60,000 nt of DNA, taken from Methanobacterium sp. PtaB.Bin024 (GTDB taxonomy: Archaea > Methanobacteriota > Methanobacteria > Methanobacteriales > Methanobacteriaceae). Below, piece by piece: positions 1 through 9,189 of the stretch. The stretch lies in NCBI GenBank assembly GCA_002067065.1, contig MVPY01000037.1:1-60000 (forward strand), read 5' to 3'. Each line of letters opens with the position of its first letter. Position 1 is the first letter of the stretch. The notes under the pieces are model-generated. The model worked only from the letters and a program-made list of their open reading frames with translations. It was not told where the DNA came from and did no database searches. A program made the translations under genes and the position numbers.

Positions 1-104
1 AAATCTAAATAATTGTTTGTGTGTGAAATTAAAGCCATATAACTGGTGAATTTTCACACTAGATCAGACACCCTGTTAAAGATTAAATACCCTTTAGGAA
101 TATG

Positions 105-905
105 TTAATTATCTAATTTTTCAAGAAATTCAAAGAGATATTTGTTAAATTCTTCTATATTTTCAAGATTACTTAGATGACCTGCTCTAGGTATGATTAC
201 AAGCTCAGAATCAGGTATTCTCTCATTCATAGTTTCAGATGAACTAATGGGTGTGAAATCATCATTTTCTCCAATCAGGATAAGTGTTGGAACGTTAATT
301 TCTTGAATTGAATGACTCATATCTGTTCTTGCTGCCTGTGCTAATAATACACCACATATTCCTAGGGGTGAAGATGATAGAATAGTGTTTCGGGTAAATT
401 TTACTGTTTCGGGTTGATTTTTCATGGTTTCTGCTGAAAACAATGTTTCAATAAATTCGTCTGTGAACTGTTCCAGGCCGCTCTGTTTAATTGATTTTAT
501 GGAGTTTTCTCGCCAGTATTTGGTTTCATTGGAATCTGCTTCACTCCTGGTATCGCACAGTATCAAAGCCTGGATACGTTCAGGGTATAATTCAAATGCA
601 CGCATGGCAATAGCCCCACCCATGGAAAGTCCGCAAAGAACAGCCTTTTCAACCTGTAAATAGTCAAGCAGGGCAATTAAATCATCGGCAAACATCCTGT
701 ATGTGTACTGGCCATCGGCGATATCAGTTTTTCCGTGCCCCCTAATATCATAGGTAATTACCCGATAATTCTCTTTTAAAACTTCAATTTGAGGATTCCA
801 CATCCTGTGATCCAGGGTCATGCCATGTAAAAGAACTATGGGAAGAGCATCTGGATTTCCAACATCCAGGTAATGCATTTTAATCCCATTAACAACTGCT
901 TCCAC
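105..905 (-). CDS. alpha/beta hydrolase
   Basis: This is a soluble alpha/beta-hydrolase-fold esterase or lactonase of about 266 residues, close in style to 3-oxoadipate enol-lactonase and haloperoxidase-like hydrolases. The oxyanion segment LLHGMTLDHRMW, the nucleophile elbow CGLSMGGA (Ser nucleophile), the acid region GENDDFTP and the late histidine in AGHLSN form a complete Ser-Asp-His triad. An ATG at 929 is possible, but the AAGGAGG ribosome site lies inside that extension and is spaced six bases before a GTG at 905, so I use the GTG. It is the last gene of a three-gene minus-strand run with a PEP-mutase-like enzyme and a quinone-reductase-like protein. The substrate is unknown. Confidence 0.85.
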   Translation of the reverse strand: MEAVVNGIKMHYLDVGNPDALPIVLLHGMTLDHRMWNPQIEVLKENYRVITYDIRGHGKTDIADGQYTYRMFADDLIALLDYLQVEKAVLCGLSMGGAIAMRAFELYPERIQALILCDTRSEADSNETKYWRENSIKSIKQSGLEQFTDEFIETLFSAETMKNQPETVKFTRNTILSSSPLGICGVLLAQAARTDMSHSIQEINVPTLILIGENDDFTPISSSETMNERIPDSELVIIPRAGHLSNLENIEEFNKYLFEFLEKLDN

Positions 906-957
906 AGTATTCCTCCTTATCAATGCCATATAGTAATATTTAATCTATTATGTGGAT

Positions 958-1794
958 TTAACCTAATAATTCATTTAAATCTTCAGCAGAATATAAAAAT
1001 CCTTTTTCCTTTAAATTTTTCATATCATCCTTTTTAAGGTGATTAAGAGCTGTTTCCATGGCTTTTAAGCTGGAATAGACCAGTAATGTAGGTAGGCTTA
1101 TCCGTGCCACACCAAGTTTTTCTAGATCAGCAATGCTGAAGTTCTGAAGGTTATATGGCATTCCCACAGCAATGGTCACCGGCCCTTTAACCTCTCTGGT
1201 GATGATTACTGCTTCTTCTATTGTTTCTGTGTATGTAATGAAGGCCAGGGTGGCTCCTGACTCCAAATAGGTGTTGGCCCGTTCAATAGCTATGTTTAAA
1301 GCTTCTTCCCTATCAGGTGCAGATTTTAAAGCATCAGTACGGCCGTTTATAACCAGATTAGGGTTTCCCTCAACTTCAGCTGTTTTTCGGGCTATCCTGA
1401 TCTTTTCAGCCATCAATTCTTCATCAATGATTCTCAGGGGACCGGGTTCTCCCAATATCTGGTCTTCAATGTTCAGCCCGGCCACTCCAATTTCCATAAA
1501 CCTGCGAACAGTTTCTGTAATAGTCTCTGCATCCCCATATCCGTCTTCAGCATCGGCCATCACCGGTACATTCACCGCATCAACTATACGACGGGTCCAT
1601 TCCAGGTTATCTTCCAATGTGACATCACTTTCCTTTAAATAACCATTTCTAACAGAAAAACTGTAACCTGAACATTGTACCGCATTAAAACCCGCTTTTT
1701 CAATCATTCTGGCGCTGATAGGATCGTAAGCATTGGGCATGATCAAGGTTTCCTTACCCAAAATTAGATCCCTTAACAACTGGCTTTTATTCAA
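958..1794 (-). CDS. isocitrate lyase/PEP mutase family protein
   Basis: This is a 278-residue TIM-barrel enzyme of the isocitrate lyase/PEP mutase superfamily, which makes or breaks C-C or P-C bonds next to a carboxylate. The signature metal-binding segment DAEDGYGD (about residue 82) and the later NIEDQ motif are present. The KKCGH motif of true isocitrate lyases is absent, so it is more like the short oxaloacetate/methylisocitrate/phosphonopyruvate group. The start is TTG, one base after the stop of the upstream gene, with GGGGG as ribosome site. Tight spacing implies one transcript with the flavoprotein at 1796-2401. The exact substrate cannot be told. Confidence 0.85.
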   Translation of the reverse strand: MNKSQLLRDLILGKETLIMPNAYDPISARMIEKAGFNAVQCSGYSFSVRNGYLKESDVTLEDNLEWTRRIVDAVNVPVMADAEDGYGDAETITETVRRFMEIGVAGLNIEDQILGEPGPLRIIDEELMAEKIRIARKTAEVEGNPNLVINGRTDALKSAPDREEALNIAIERANTYLESGATLAFITYTETIEEAVIITREVKGPVTIAVGMPYNLQNFSIADLEKLGVARISLPTLLVYSSLKAMETALNHLKKDDMKNLKEKGFLYSAEDLNELLG

Positions 1795-1795
1795 A

Positions 1796-2401
1796 CTAGT
1801 AACCCCCTTCTTTAGGGAAATAATGATTAACTGTTTCTTTTACTTCCTCTAACCATTCTTCACGTTCTTTTAGGGTGCTGCTGGCTATTATGCGAAATAT
1901 TTTCCGGTAGAAATTTTTTATTCCACAAAAATCAAACACACAATCTCTCCATATTCTCTCCAGAGGGTCGCCGAATATTCTTATCTCTCTTTCTGCAGGG
2001 GTGTTGGAAGTGTTGAACACCATGGCTGTTTCAGCTACCAGTAAACCTTCTGGTACTCCTGAACCATCATCTCCCTCTTCAAACCCATATGCCACCCCGG
2101 ATCTGAGCACCCTATCCATCCATCCCTTCAATATGGCTGGAGGCTGACCCCACCAGTTTGGATGGATAATTATGATTCCCTGGGCCTCTTTTATCTCATT
2201 ACGGTGTTTTAATACCAGCGGATCGGATGTTTCTCCAGTTGCTAGTTCTGAACCCTCCAGCAGGGGTTGGAATCCTTCTTCATATAAATTATGGGCATTG
2301 ATCTGGTGTCTATTATCCTCTAAAATCTCCAGAACCACTTGGTAAATGGCATGGTTGAAACTACCAGAGTAAGGATGAGCCAGGATAACTGAAATTTTCA
2401 T
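1796..2401 (-). CDS. NAD(P)H quinone reductase-like flavodoxin-fold protein
   Basis: This 201-residue protein belongs to the NQO1/MdaB/YwrO flavodoxin-like family, which binds FMN or FAD and reduces quinones or similar electrophiles by two electrons. The FMN phosphate loop is in ILAHPYSGSFNHAI and the family signature HPNWWGQPPAILKGWMDRV sits near residue 80-100. The ATG at 2401 has GAAGGG at a good distance, and an AT-rich TATA-like tatatata lies at about 2420-2428, so this is probably the promoter-proximal gene of the 2401-105 operon. Redox detoxification is the likely role; the true acceptor is unknown. Confidence 0.85.
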   Translation of the reverse strand: MKISVILAHPYSGSFNHAIYQVVLEILEDNRHQINAHNLYEEGFQPLLEGSELATGETSDPLVLKHRNEIKEAQGIIIIHPNWWGQPPAILKGWMDRVLRSGVAYGFEEGDDGSGVPEGLLVAETAMVFNTSNTPAEREIRIFGDPLERIWRDCVFDFCGIKNFYRKIFRIIASSTLKEREEWLEEVKETVNHYFPKEGGY

Positions 2402-2450
2402 GATATTTCCCTTCTAACTCTTTATATATACTAATATTTTACTCTTAATT

Positions 2451-2488
2451 ATTCTACTCTCTGGTTATCCATTCTACTCTCTGGTTAT
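2451..2488. repeat. tandem 18-bp repeat duplicating a gene 3' end
   Basis: ATTCTACTCTCTGGTTAT occurs twice, at 2451-2468 and 2471-2488, with a 20-base period. Read on the minus strand the copy at 2471-2488 encodes the last residues ITRE and stop of the three-helix protein, so the 3' end of that gene has been duplicated. The second copy lies just outside the gene. Confidence 0.85.
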
Positions 2489-2812
2489 TTTAAAAAGGAT
2501 AGACAATGCAATCAACTGCACCACGTTAATCAAAAAGAGAGGTAATCGAGGTCCATTTATCTCCGAAATATTGGCATTCATAATACTAATATCAGAGAGC
2601 ATTATTAGATGTAAGGTTAAGAACATGGTGGTTACAATATTCTGCAGGAGAAGGAAGGTTGAAAAATATAGTAAACCTATAGTAAACCCTGATTTTACCT
2701 GTCTATATGTTTTTAAGTACTCTTTAAGTAAAAAAAGTAACAAAAGAATGTTGACAATCCCTATGGCTAAGGCCACTATTGACAATGATAAACCCATTTC
2801 TCCTATTATCAT
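2474..2812 (-). CDS. small three-helix membrane protein (orphan paralog)
   Basis: This 112-residue protein has three hydrophobic helices, roughly residues 8-30, 42-68 and 85-108. It is clearly a paralog of the proteins at 5016-5348 and 18421-18753: it shares TYRQVKS before helix 2, LLYFSTFLLLQNIVTT in helix 2, the GPRLPLFLIN turn and the ending KITRE. The other two copies follow a winged-helix regulator gene; this one instead lies about 140 bases downstream of an ABC exporter ATPase gene and has no regulator of its own. I do not recognise a named family. The ATG at 2812 aligns with the paralogs' starts. Confidence 0.75.
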   Translation of the reverse strand: MIIGEMGLSLSIVALAIGIVNILLLLFLLKEYLKTYRQVKSGFTIGLLYFSTFLLLQNIVTTMFLTLHLIMLSDISIMNANISEINGPRLPLFLINVVQLIALSILFKITRE

Positions 2813-2950
2813 GGTATCATCTATTAAATCAGGAATGGTGAAATGGTGAATAAATGCTGATAAAATGATAGATTTACATCATCAATCAAATCCATATGAA
2901 TTCACCTTTTTATTCACTTTTACTATTATCCTCTAATCTACTATTATCAC

Positions 2951-3652
2951 TTAATTCTGTATTTTCCCATCAAGCACATTTACAATCCGGTCCGCCATTT
3001 TTCCCACATATGGTTCATGAGTTACCATCACCAGGGTCACGTTCTCCTTACTATGAAGATTTCGGAGGAGTTTTAGGATTTTATCCCCGGTTTTAGAGTC
3101 TAAAGACCCGGTGGGTTCATCAGCCAGGATTATGGAGGGATGGTTAACCAGTGCCCGGGCTATGGCCACCCTTTGGCGCTCCCCACCTGAGAGTTTGGTT
3201 GGGATCTGATCTTTCCTATCCTCCAAGTTCACGGATTTTAAAAGTTCCAGTGCCCTTTCCCTCATCTGGCTGGTGGAAAGTTTTGTTTCATACATGGGTA
3301 TCTCCACATTCTCCAGAACAGTTAGGTTGGGGATGAGGTTGTGCATCTGGAAGACAAATCCAATCTCTTTTGATCGGAATTCATCCAATTTTTTGTTTTT
3401 TGTAAGATCAATACCCGCAACTTGAATGGTTCCTTCATCAGCCACATCTAATGCCCCAATCATATTTAGGAGTGTGGATTTTCCTGACCCAGAGGGTCCC
3501 ATTATAGATAGGAATTCTCCTTTCTTCACATCCAAGTTCAGACCATTCAGGGCTTTTATTTTACCATGGTCGTAACTTTTCTTAAGGTTACGGATTTCAA
3601 TGATGTTTTCTTCATTATCCATATTTTCATCCCCATTTACTCCATTATTCAT
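2951..3652 (-). CDS. MacB/LolD-type ABC transporter ATPase
   Basis: This is the nucleotide-binding subunit of a MacB/LolCDE-like ABC exporter. It has Walker A GPSGSGKST, signature LSGGERQRVAIARAL, Walker B IILADEPTGSLDS and the switch histidine in VMVTHEP. The open frame extends up to 3709, but the ATG at 3652 overlaps the stop of the permease gene by eight bases and has GAGG nine bases ahead, which is the usual translational coupling; ATG 3622 is a second choice. It works with the permease encoded at 3645-4835, and the pair lies downstream of a winged-helix regulator and a three-helix protein on the same strand. The cargo is unknown. Confidence 0.92.
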   Translation of the reverse strand: MNNGVNGDENMDNEENIIEIRNLKKSYDHGKIKALNGLNLDVKKGEFLSIMGPSGSGKSTLLNMIGALDVADEGTIQVAGIDLTKNKKLDEFRSKEIGFVFQMHNLIPNLTVLENVEIPMYETKLSTSQMRERALELLKSVNLEDRKDQIPTKLSGGERQRVAIARALVNHPSIILADEPTGSLDSKTGDKILKLLRNLHSKENVTLVMVTHEPYVGKMADRIVNVLDGKIQN

Positions 3653-4835
3653 AGCGCAATGCCTCGGTTGGTGATAGTTGAGATGCCCGGTATGCTGGGT
3701 ACAATCCACCGATTATTCCCACAACAAAAGCCACTATAAATGCTCTGATGAATATGTCAGGTGCAAATGATGGTTCTATGGTTCCACCAAAGTAAACTGA
3801 GAGGATAATGACAACTCCAATTACGGCTAATACAGTTCCTATCACCGCAGCAATTAAGGTCAATACCACGGATTCACCAAGTATCATTCCTAGTATTCTT
3901 TTTTCTTTCCATCCTACAGCCTTTAAAACACCTATTTCGCGGGTTCTTTCAAATACTGACATTACCATGGTGTTTACCACTCCTACTCCCCCTATTATTA
4001 TGGCCAGGAGTGAAATTGCCCAGTTGGCTGTGTCTATAGTGTTAAGTGCACTGTTCATCCGACTAGCCATTGATGCAGCTGTGGTGGTGGATAATTCATT
4101 GGGATACTCTGTTTCAATTGCTTTGCCTACCTGTGTAGCGTTAGCATTTTCATCTATCTTCACTGCTATGTTACTTACCTGGTTATCATTGTTGGTCAGG
4201 TTTTGGAGTGTGGATAACGACATGAAAGCCCCTGCATCAGTTATGAAGCTTCCAGTCTCATAAACTCCAGTTATAGTGAAATCCCTACCAAATAGGTTAA
4301 TGGTGTCCCCCACACTTTTATCAAGGTTGGTGGAAGCTGTTTTACCAATTATAACCTCATTGGCGCTTTCATTAGAATACAATGCCCCATCAATATTTTC
4401 GATTCCTGCAAGGCTTAATTTGTCAGGATCCATTCCTGTGACTGAGAATCCGGCAAAACTTCCCGGACTAGAACCCGTACTGGCGGTACCAGTTTCTGCT
4501 GAAGTTCCTGACACATCAGTTGTAGATGATCCGCTGGTTGAGGTGTTGGTTGCTCTTAGCATTCCTGCAGTTTCTTTTACTCCGGATATATTCAAGAGGT
4601 CAGTGACTCGACTTTCATTGATCCTTCCTGATCCATAGTTCCCAGCACCAGTCTGCATCACACTGACCTCAGCAGCCCCTGCTTTCAGGGTGCTGGTGGT
4701 TGATGCTTTAAGACCACCGGTGACCATACCCAATGCCACAATGACCATGATACCTATTGCAATTCCCACAATAGCAAGTAAACCCCTTGTTTTATTCCTG
4801 AATGGATTTTTCAGGATCAGCTTTAAGTATGACAT
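3645..4835 (-). CDS. MacB/FtsX-type ABC transporter permease
   Basis: This is a 396-residue permease with the MacB layout: an N-terminal membrane helix (LLAIVGIAIGIMVIVALG), a large extracellular MacB core domain, then three C-terminal FtsX helices beginning near residue 270. The extracellular domain carries a low-complexity Ser/Thr/Gly stretch around residues 95-130, unlike the compact loop of the second permease at 6532-7593. Such exporters act as mechanotransducers that push substrates or lipopeptides out rather than forming a channel. It is coupled to the ATPase at 2951-3652. Substrate unknown. Confidence 0.9.
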   Translation of the reverse strand: MSYLKLILKNPFRNKTRGLLAIVGIAIGIMVIVALGMVTGGLKASTTSTLKAGAAEVSVMQTGAGNYGSGRINESRVTDLLNISGVKETAGMLRATNTSTSGSSTTDVSGTSAETGTASTGSSPGSFAGFSVTGMDPDKLSLAGIENIDGALYSNESANEVIIGKTASTNLDKSVGDTINLFGRDFTITGVYETGSFITDAGAFMSLSTLQNLTNNDNQVSNIAVKIDENANATQVGKAIETEYPNELSTTTAASMASRMNSALNTIDTANWAISLLAIIIGGVGVVNTMVMSVFERTREIGVLKAVGWKEKRILGMILGESVVLTLIAAVIGTVLAVIGVVIILSVYFGGTIEPSFAPDIFIRAFIVAFVVGIIGGLYPAYRASQLSPTEALRYE

Positions 4836-5015
4836 GGTTTTTCATATTTAAGAGGATTATTAAATGTTTATGCCGAATTCAAGCATTAATGATGTGAAAA
4901 TTATGCACAAATTATGCACAAATCTAATTATCCCCCGTTCCACCAAGAACACACTACTTCCATTCCATGTGTCCTTTTAGTAACTACTTATCTTATAGTA
5001 ATCTTGAGTAATATT

Positions 5016-5348
5016 TTATTTTCGAGTGATTTTTAGAAGAATAGATAGTGCAATTAACTGAACTATGTTAATCAGAAATAATGGTAATCTGGGCCCACTT
5101 ATCTCAGAACCATGGAATTCTATTTGCATGAATAGGGGCAGAGCCAGGAATATGGTAGCTACGATGTTCTGGAAGAGAAGAAAAGTTGAAAAATACAATA
5201 ACCCAATGGTAAATTTAGATTTAACCTGGCGGTAAGTTTCCCAGTATGAATATAATAATCCCAATAACAGGCATACATTTGCAATTCCAATTGCCACTGC
5301 TACAAAGATTACCACGTCACTAAAAGGACCATATTCTGCCAGTACCAT
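5016..5348 (-). CDS. small three-helix membrane protein of winged-helix module
   Basis: This 110-residue protein has three hydrophobic helices with a basic loop TYRQVKSKFT between helices 1 and 2 and the GPRLPLFLIN turn before helix 3, ending KITRK. It follows the winged-helix gene 5386-5670 by 37 bases, with GGGGTGA before its ATG, so the two form an operon and probably a functional pair. The same pair recurs at 18421-19078. A membrane partner that binds or silences the regulator is one idea; a sensor is another. No named family is recognised. Confidence 0.8.
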   Translation of the reverse strand: MVLAEYGPFSDVVIFVAVAIGIANVCLLLGLLYSYWETYRQVKSKFTIGLLYFSTFLLFQNIVATIFLALPLFMQIEFHGSEISGPRLPLFLINIVQLIALSILLKITRK

Positions 5349-5385
5349 CGTTTCACCCCTTTTTTGATTAAAGTTAAGCGTCTAT

Positions 5386-5670
5386 TTAGTTTAGTTTCAA
5401 TTCTTTCCAGATTTCCTGAAATGTATCATAATTTTCTTCCATTTTATCTGTGAGGAAGTACATTTCACCATATTTATGTTCACCTGTTGATGTAATGACA
5501 TTATTTTCTTTTAAAACTTTAATATGATGTCTGATCGTCTTATAATTTAAGTTCAATTCTTCTGAAAGTTGATTAGCATTGTAGGGCCTATCGTGTAATG
5601 CCATAATGATTTTAGCACGGTTTGGCCCCCCTGTTGAGCCGGCTATTAACCACCAAAGCAGTTTCCTCAT
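5386..5670 (-). CDS. winged-helix transcriptional regulator
   Basis: This protein of about 94 residues is an ArsR-like winged helix-turn-helix regulator. After an N-terminal segment LLWWLIAGSTGGPNR it has the helix-turn-helix YNANQLSEELNLNYKTIRHH, then a wing ending in YGEMYFLTDKMEENY. It is paralogous to 8222-8566 and 18794-19078. The frame opens at an ATG at 5682, but the ATG at 5670 matches the starts of the paralogs. It heads an operon with the three-helix protein and probably the ABC exporter genes. ATTCAT/ATGAAT half-sites lie just upstream, consistent with autoregulation. Confidence 0.85.
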   Translation of the reverse strand: MRKLLWWLIAGSTGGPNRAKIIMALHDRPYNANQLSEELNLNYKTIRHHIKVLKENNVITSTGEHKYGEMYFLTDKMEENYDTFQEIWKELKLN

Positions 5671-5679
5671 AGGATCACA

Positions 5680-5757
5680 CATTCATAGATTTATCTACAT
5701 TCCAATGAATGAAAGGAAATATGATTTCAATTACTAAAATAACATTCTATAAATAAA
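5680..5757 (-). promoter_or_regulatory. promoter and putative operator of winged-helix operon
   Basis: On the minus strand a TATA-like TTTATTTATAG lies at about 5745-5757, followed by GAATGTTATTT (5737-5747), which also occurs exactly at 19166-19176 before the paralogous module. Half-sites CATTCAT (5680-5686) and ATGAATG (5705-5711) form an inverted repeat near the expected transcription start. Binding is inferred. Confidence 0.45.
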
Positions 5758-5867
5758 AAAAATAGATGATGATCTACCCATTTAATCAAAGAGGCAAGTT
5801 ATAACCTTACAAAACCATTTCCAAAAAGAAATAAATGGAGTTTGAGTGGGGGAAACTCCTACTTAAA

Positions 5868-6539
5868 CTATTTACTGTCTTTTTGGACTATTTTCCCATC
5901 ACTCATATGGACGATCTCGTCTGCAAAACTTGCTGATGCTGGGTTGTGGGTAACCACCACAATACTCACCCCATTATTGCGATTTAGATCCTGTAATATT
6001 TGCATTATAGAGTTTGCGTTTGCGGTGTCCAGCTCTCCTGTGGGTTCATCTGCCAATATTATGGACGGATCATTGACCAAGGCTCGGGCAATAGCCACAC
6101 GTTGCAGTTCTCCCCCTGAAAGTTGTGTGGGGCGTTTATGATACTTATCTTCCAATCCCATCTTATCCAGAACTTCCTTCACTTTCTCCAGATCCTTGCC
6201 AATCATGGGGAGCATGACGTTCTCCAGGGAGGTGAGTTGGGAGAGGAGGTTGAATCTCTGGAATATGAATCCAATTTCATTCCTCCGAAGACGGGCCTGT
6301 TCCTTCATAGATAGGTTGATGGTTTCTTCTCCATTAATACGGAATAACCCCATTGTAGGTGTATCCAATATACCTGCCACGTGTAGGAAGGTTGATTTGC
6401 CCGATCCGGAAGGTCCCATAACCGCAGTGAATGAACCTTCATCCAAAGTCAGATCCAATCCAGATAAAGCATTTACCAGTCCATCACCCATGTGATATGT
6501 TTTCCAGACGTTTTTAAATTCAAGTACGTGTTTATTCAT
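5868..6539 (-). CDS. MacB/LolD-type ABC transporter ATPase
   Basis: This 223-residue ATPase is the second of two LolD/MacB-type ABC subunits in the region. Walker A GPSGSGKST, signature LSGGELQRVAIARAL, Walker B IILADEPTGELD and the switch histidine VVTHNPAS are intact. Its ATG overlaps the end of the permease gene 6532-7593 by eight bases, so the two are coupled. It differs enough from the 2951-3652 ATPase that the two exporters are older paralogs, not a recent duplication. It follows no regulator directly; 628 bases of non-coding DNA lie upstream of its permease. Confidence 0.92.
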   Translation of the reverse strand: MNKHVLEFKNVWKTYHMGDGLVNALSGLDLTLDEGSFTAVMGPSGSGKSTFLHVAGILDTPTMGLFRINGEETINLSMKEQARLRRNEIGFIFQRFNLLSQLTSLENVMLPMIGKDLEKVKEVLDKMGLEDKYHKRPTQLSGGELQRVAIARALVNDPSIILADEPTGELDTANANSIMQILQDLNRNNGVSIVVVTHNPASASFADEIVHMSDGKIVQKDSK

Positions 6540-7593
6540 TTCGTAAAGCCTCCACTACGTTGAGTTTTGATGCGCGCATTGCAGGGTATAGTCCTGCAAT
6601 TATGCTTAAAAGGGTAGAACCAACAATAACCCCTAAAATTAGCCATAACGGCATCATCCCTGGAATGTATTCTGCAAGGTCAAGGAGATTGGCAATTATC
6701 ACAATTCCAATAACTCCTAAAATAACACCTATAAACCCCCCTAAAAATCCTAAAAGGCCTGATTCAAAGAGTATACTTCCTTTTATTTCCCAGTTTGTAA
6801 ATCCAATGGCTTTTAATACTCCTAATTCTTTGGTTCTTTCCATGACACTGATTAGCATGGTGTTGATCACACTTATGATCCCCACTATTAAGGCAATGCT
6901 GGCTATTATTCCCATAAATAGCAGTGCCTGTCCAGTCATTTCCTGAATTTCACTTACCTTTTCTGATTTGGTTACTGCTGAAACTCCAGTTACCTGTTTT
7001 TCCACCTCATCAGCTACTGTTTCAGGGTCTCCAGTGGTACTGGCATAGATGGCGCTCACCTTATCATCGGCCATTTGTCGGGCTATACTCTGGTTTACGT
7101 AAACATAAGGCGCCTGTGCTTCTTTAGTTATTCCTGTAACTGTTAATTCCTGGCCATTGACTTCTATTTTATTTCCAATACCATAGCCTAACTCTTCAAC
7201 CGCTACCTTGTTGATTACAACACCTTGTGTCCCATTTGTTAGTTTAACATCCTTCCAGTTGTTGATTCCTTCTACATATAGCTCAGTTCCATTTATATCC
7301 TCTGAAAATAGGGTTACCTCACGGAAATCATAGAGATTGGACTGGTTTCTTATCTGAGATGCTGTTTGGTTATCCATTAAATAAGATCCCGTGCCAGATG
7401 CTGGTGTTATTGCTATGTCGTACATATAAGAATTTGTTTCATCTTTAACAGCTGTTGTTAACCCTGCAGTTACTCCTAAAAGCACCATGAGCATTGCAGC
7501 ACCAATTATTATCCCCAGCATGGTTAAAGAGCTTCTTAGTTTTCTTCTTTTTATGTTGTTGAATGATAATTTGTAAAGATCCATTATTTTCAC
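6532..7593 (-). CDS. MacB/FtsX-type ABC transporter permease
   Basis: This is a 353-residue permease with one N-terminal helix (SLTMLGIIIGAAMLMVLLGV), a MacB-like extracellular core of about 190 residues and three C-terminal FtsX helices. The conserved ERTKELGVLKAIGFT segment before the second helix and GLYPAMRASKLNVVEALR at the C-terminus are typical of the family. It pairs with the ATPase at 5868-6539. The extracellular domain is short and lacks the Ser/Thr-rich insert of the neighbouring permease at 3645-4835. Export substrate is unknown. Confidence 0.9.
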   Translation of the reverse strand: MKIMDLYKLSFNNIKRRKLRSSLTMLGIIIGAAMLMVLLGVTAGLTTAVKDETNSYMYDIAITPASGTGSYLMDNQTASQIRNQSNLYDFREVTLFSEDINGTELYVEGINNWKDVKLTNGTQGVVINKVAVEELGYGIGNKIEVNGQELTVTGITKEAQAPYVYVNQSIARQMADDKVSAIYASTTGDPETVADEVEKQVTGVSAVTKSEKVSEIQEMTGQALLFMGIIASIALIVGIISVINTMLISVMERTKELGVLKAIGFTNWEIKGSILFESGLLGFLGGFIGVILGVIGIVIIANLLDLAEYIPGMMPLWLILGVIVGSTLLSIIAGLYPAMRASKLNVVEALRNE

Positions 7594-8221
7594 CTTAAAT
7601 AATCAGGGCATTTGATGCCCCACCTTCAATTCACCCAATTATCAAAAAAAATTCCGTTGGAAAATTTCTAATAAAAAGAATCCATAGAATTTTTTGTATT
7701 ATTTCCTTGATTTTGATTATTTTAAATTATAAAAGGGTTTTGTGCATTAATATTCTAATTTAAATATTGATATCCCCCAATAACGGATTATGGAGGCGTG
7801 AAGCTATTTAATCTTTTTTAAGTTCCAAAATCCCCATTTTCATCAGGATACCAGTATTTTAAAAAAATCTATTGTTTCACCATGACTATTTAAACTACCT
7901 CCTTTTAAGTAATTCAAGTTTTTTGTTATTTGATTGTAGTTTAAACCTATAAAAATAGTTTTTTTAAGAATTTAGCCTTATTTTCCCCGTTTTTTATTCT
8001 ATTTCGCCATGACTTCCCCCTAATTTATGCCCAAATTCACCCAGAATTAGAAAACTAAATATTAAAAAAGAAGAATAAAATAGATTTAAACCTCATTTTA
8101 AAATAATTTATCTGATGAAAACTAAATTGTTACCGTTAAAAATCTTTAAAAACCAAAAAACTGAAATAAAATTCTAAATTTAAAAGGGAAGTATGTAAAG
8201 GATATTTTTTATTAGGGATAT
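7594..8221. other. 628-bp AT-rich intergenic region
   Basis: No convincing gene is seen on either strand. The stretch is very AT-rich, with poly-A/T runs and two similar boxes TTTCACCATGACTA (about 7875) and TTTCGCCATGACTT (about 8004). It separates the winged-helix gene at 8222-8566 from the ABC permease, in the place where the two other module copies have the three-helix gene, so it may hold a decayed gene plus the exporter promoter. Confidence 0.5.
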
Positions 8222-8566
8222 TTAATGAATTAGTTCAACAGGAACGGTATCCGCCATCTTATCCCCAATATAATACATTTCAGTATCAGATCCTCTCAAT
8301 TCTTCCACAATCCGTAGGAAAACGTTGAAATTTTCTTCCATTTTATCTGAAAGGAAATATAATGTGCCGTATCCTTTACCCGCGGACACCACTATATCTT
8401 TTTTCTCTAAAACTTCAATATGATACTTTACGGTTTTATAATTAAGAGAGAGGATTTCAGCAAGTTGATTAGCGTTGTATGGTCTTTTCTTTAATTGGAC
8501 TATAATTCTAGCACGATTTATTCCGCCTTTACTTCCTGCCAATAATTCCCATAATAATTTTCTCAT
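8222..8566 (-). CDS. winged-helix transcriptional regulator (orphan copy)
   Basis: This 114-residue regulator is the third winged-helix paralog in the window. It shares LLWELLAGSKGGINRARII and the recognition segment YNANQLAEILSLNYKTVKYH, and its wing ends YGTLYFLSDKMEENF. Unlike the other two it has a C-terminal extension of about 20 residues and no three-helix membrane gene after it. It starts 29 bases downstream of the HAAS gene 8596-9189, so it probably belongs to the PadR-HAAS transcript. Its targets may include the ABC exporter further downstream. Confidence 0.82.
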   Translation of the reverse strand: MRKLLWELLAGSKGGINRARIIVQLKKRPYNANQLAEILSLNYKTVKYHIEVLEKKDIVVSAGKGYGTLYFLSDKMEENFNVFLRIVEELRGSDTEMYYIGDKMADTVPVELIH

Positions 8567-8595
8567 GAAAAACCCTTCTACATAGTTTTTTAATT

Positions 8596-9189
8596 TTAAC
8601 TCCTTTTTTTACCTTCAATAATCCTTAAATTCCATTTTAAATACCGAAGTGCTAGTCCATAGAACCATTTAGTCAAATATGCCAGGCCTGCTAATAAAGC
8701 CAGACCTAATATTGTTAAACCAATACCATACAGTATTCCTACTAAACTACCAAACACTCCATCATATGTTGTTATATTAAAATTGGGTAAAAATGGCTTT
8801 AAAACCGTGCCTAGAGTGATAAAAATCCCACCAAAAACCATTGCCCCTCCTAAGACAAATAAAGTTAATAAAATTGCAATTAAAAGCATGGCAGGTACTG
8901 CCACGAATATCAAATTGAATATTCCAAGCCCTGCAGTAGCCAATGCTGCCTCAAATACACTGCCTGCTGACTGTTTATCTTCTGCTTTTCTAAGCATGTA
9001 TTCTGCTTTAATTTGTTTTGCAATGTTTTTTGGACTCCCCAGTGCTTCTGAAATTTCTTCCGCACTTCTACCTTTTTCAACACCAATGATGAAGTGTTCC
9101 TCATAATCTGAAATTATATCCTCTCTTTCCTTCTTTGGAAGTTTTCTTAGAAGTTTATTGAGTTTTCCAATATATTCATCCTTATTCAT
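8596..9189 (-). CDS. HAAS (DUF1700) domain membrane protein
   Basis: This protein of about 197 residues has an N-terminal HAAS/DUF1700 helical domain (LNKLLRKLPKKEREDIISDY, then EEISEALGSPKNIAKQI) and a C-terminal membrane part with about three helices. Such proteins are classically encoded right after a PadR regulator and are thought to couple it to the membrane. Here the ATG at 9189 overlaps the PadR stop by eight bases with GAGG just ahead; a TTG at 9195 is the alternative. The arrangement PadR, HAAS protein, winged-helix gene is on one strand. Confidence 0.85.
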   Translation of the reverse strand: MNKDEYIGKLNKLLRKLPKKEREDIISDYEEHFIIGVEKGRSAEEISEALGSPKNIAKQIKAEYMLRKAEDKQSAGSVFEAALATAGLGIFNLIFVAVPAMLLIAILLTLFVLGGAMVFGGIFITLGTVLKPFLPNFNITTYDGVFGSLVGILYGIGLTILGLALLAGLAYLTKWFYGLALRYLKWNLRIIEGKKRS

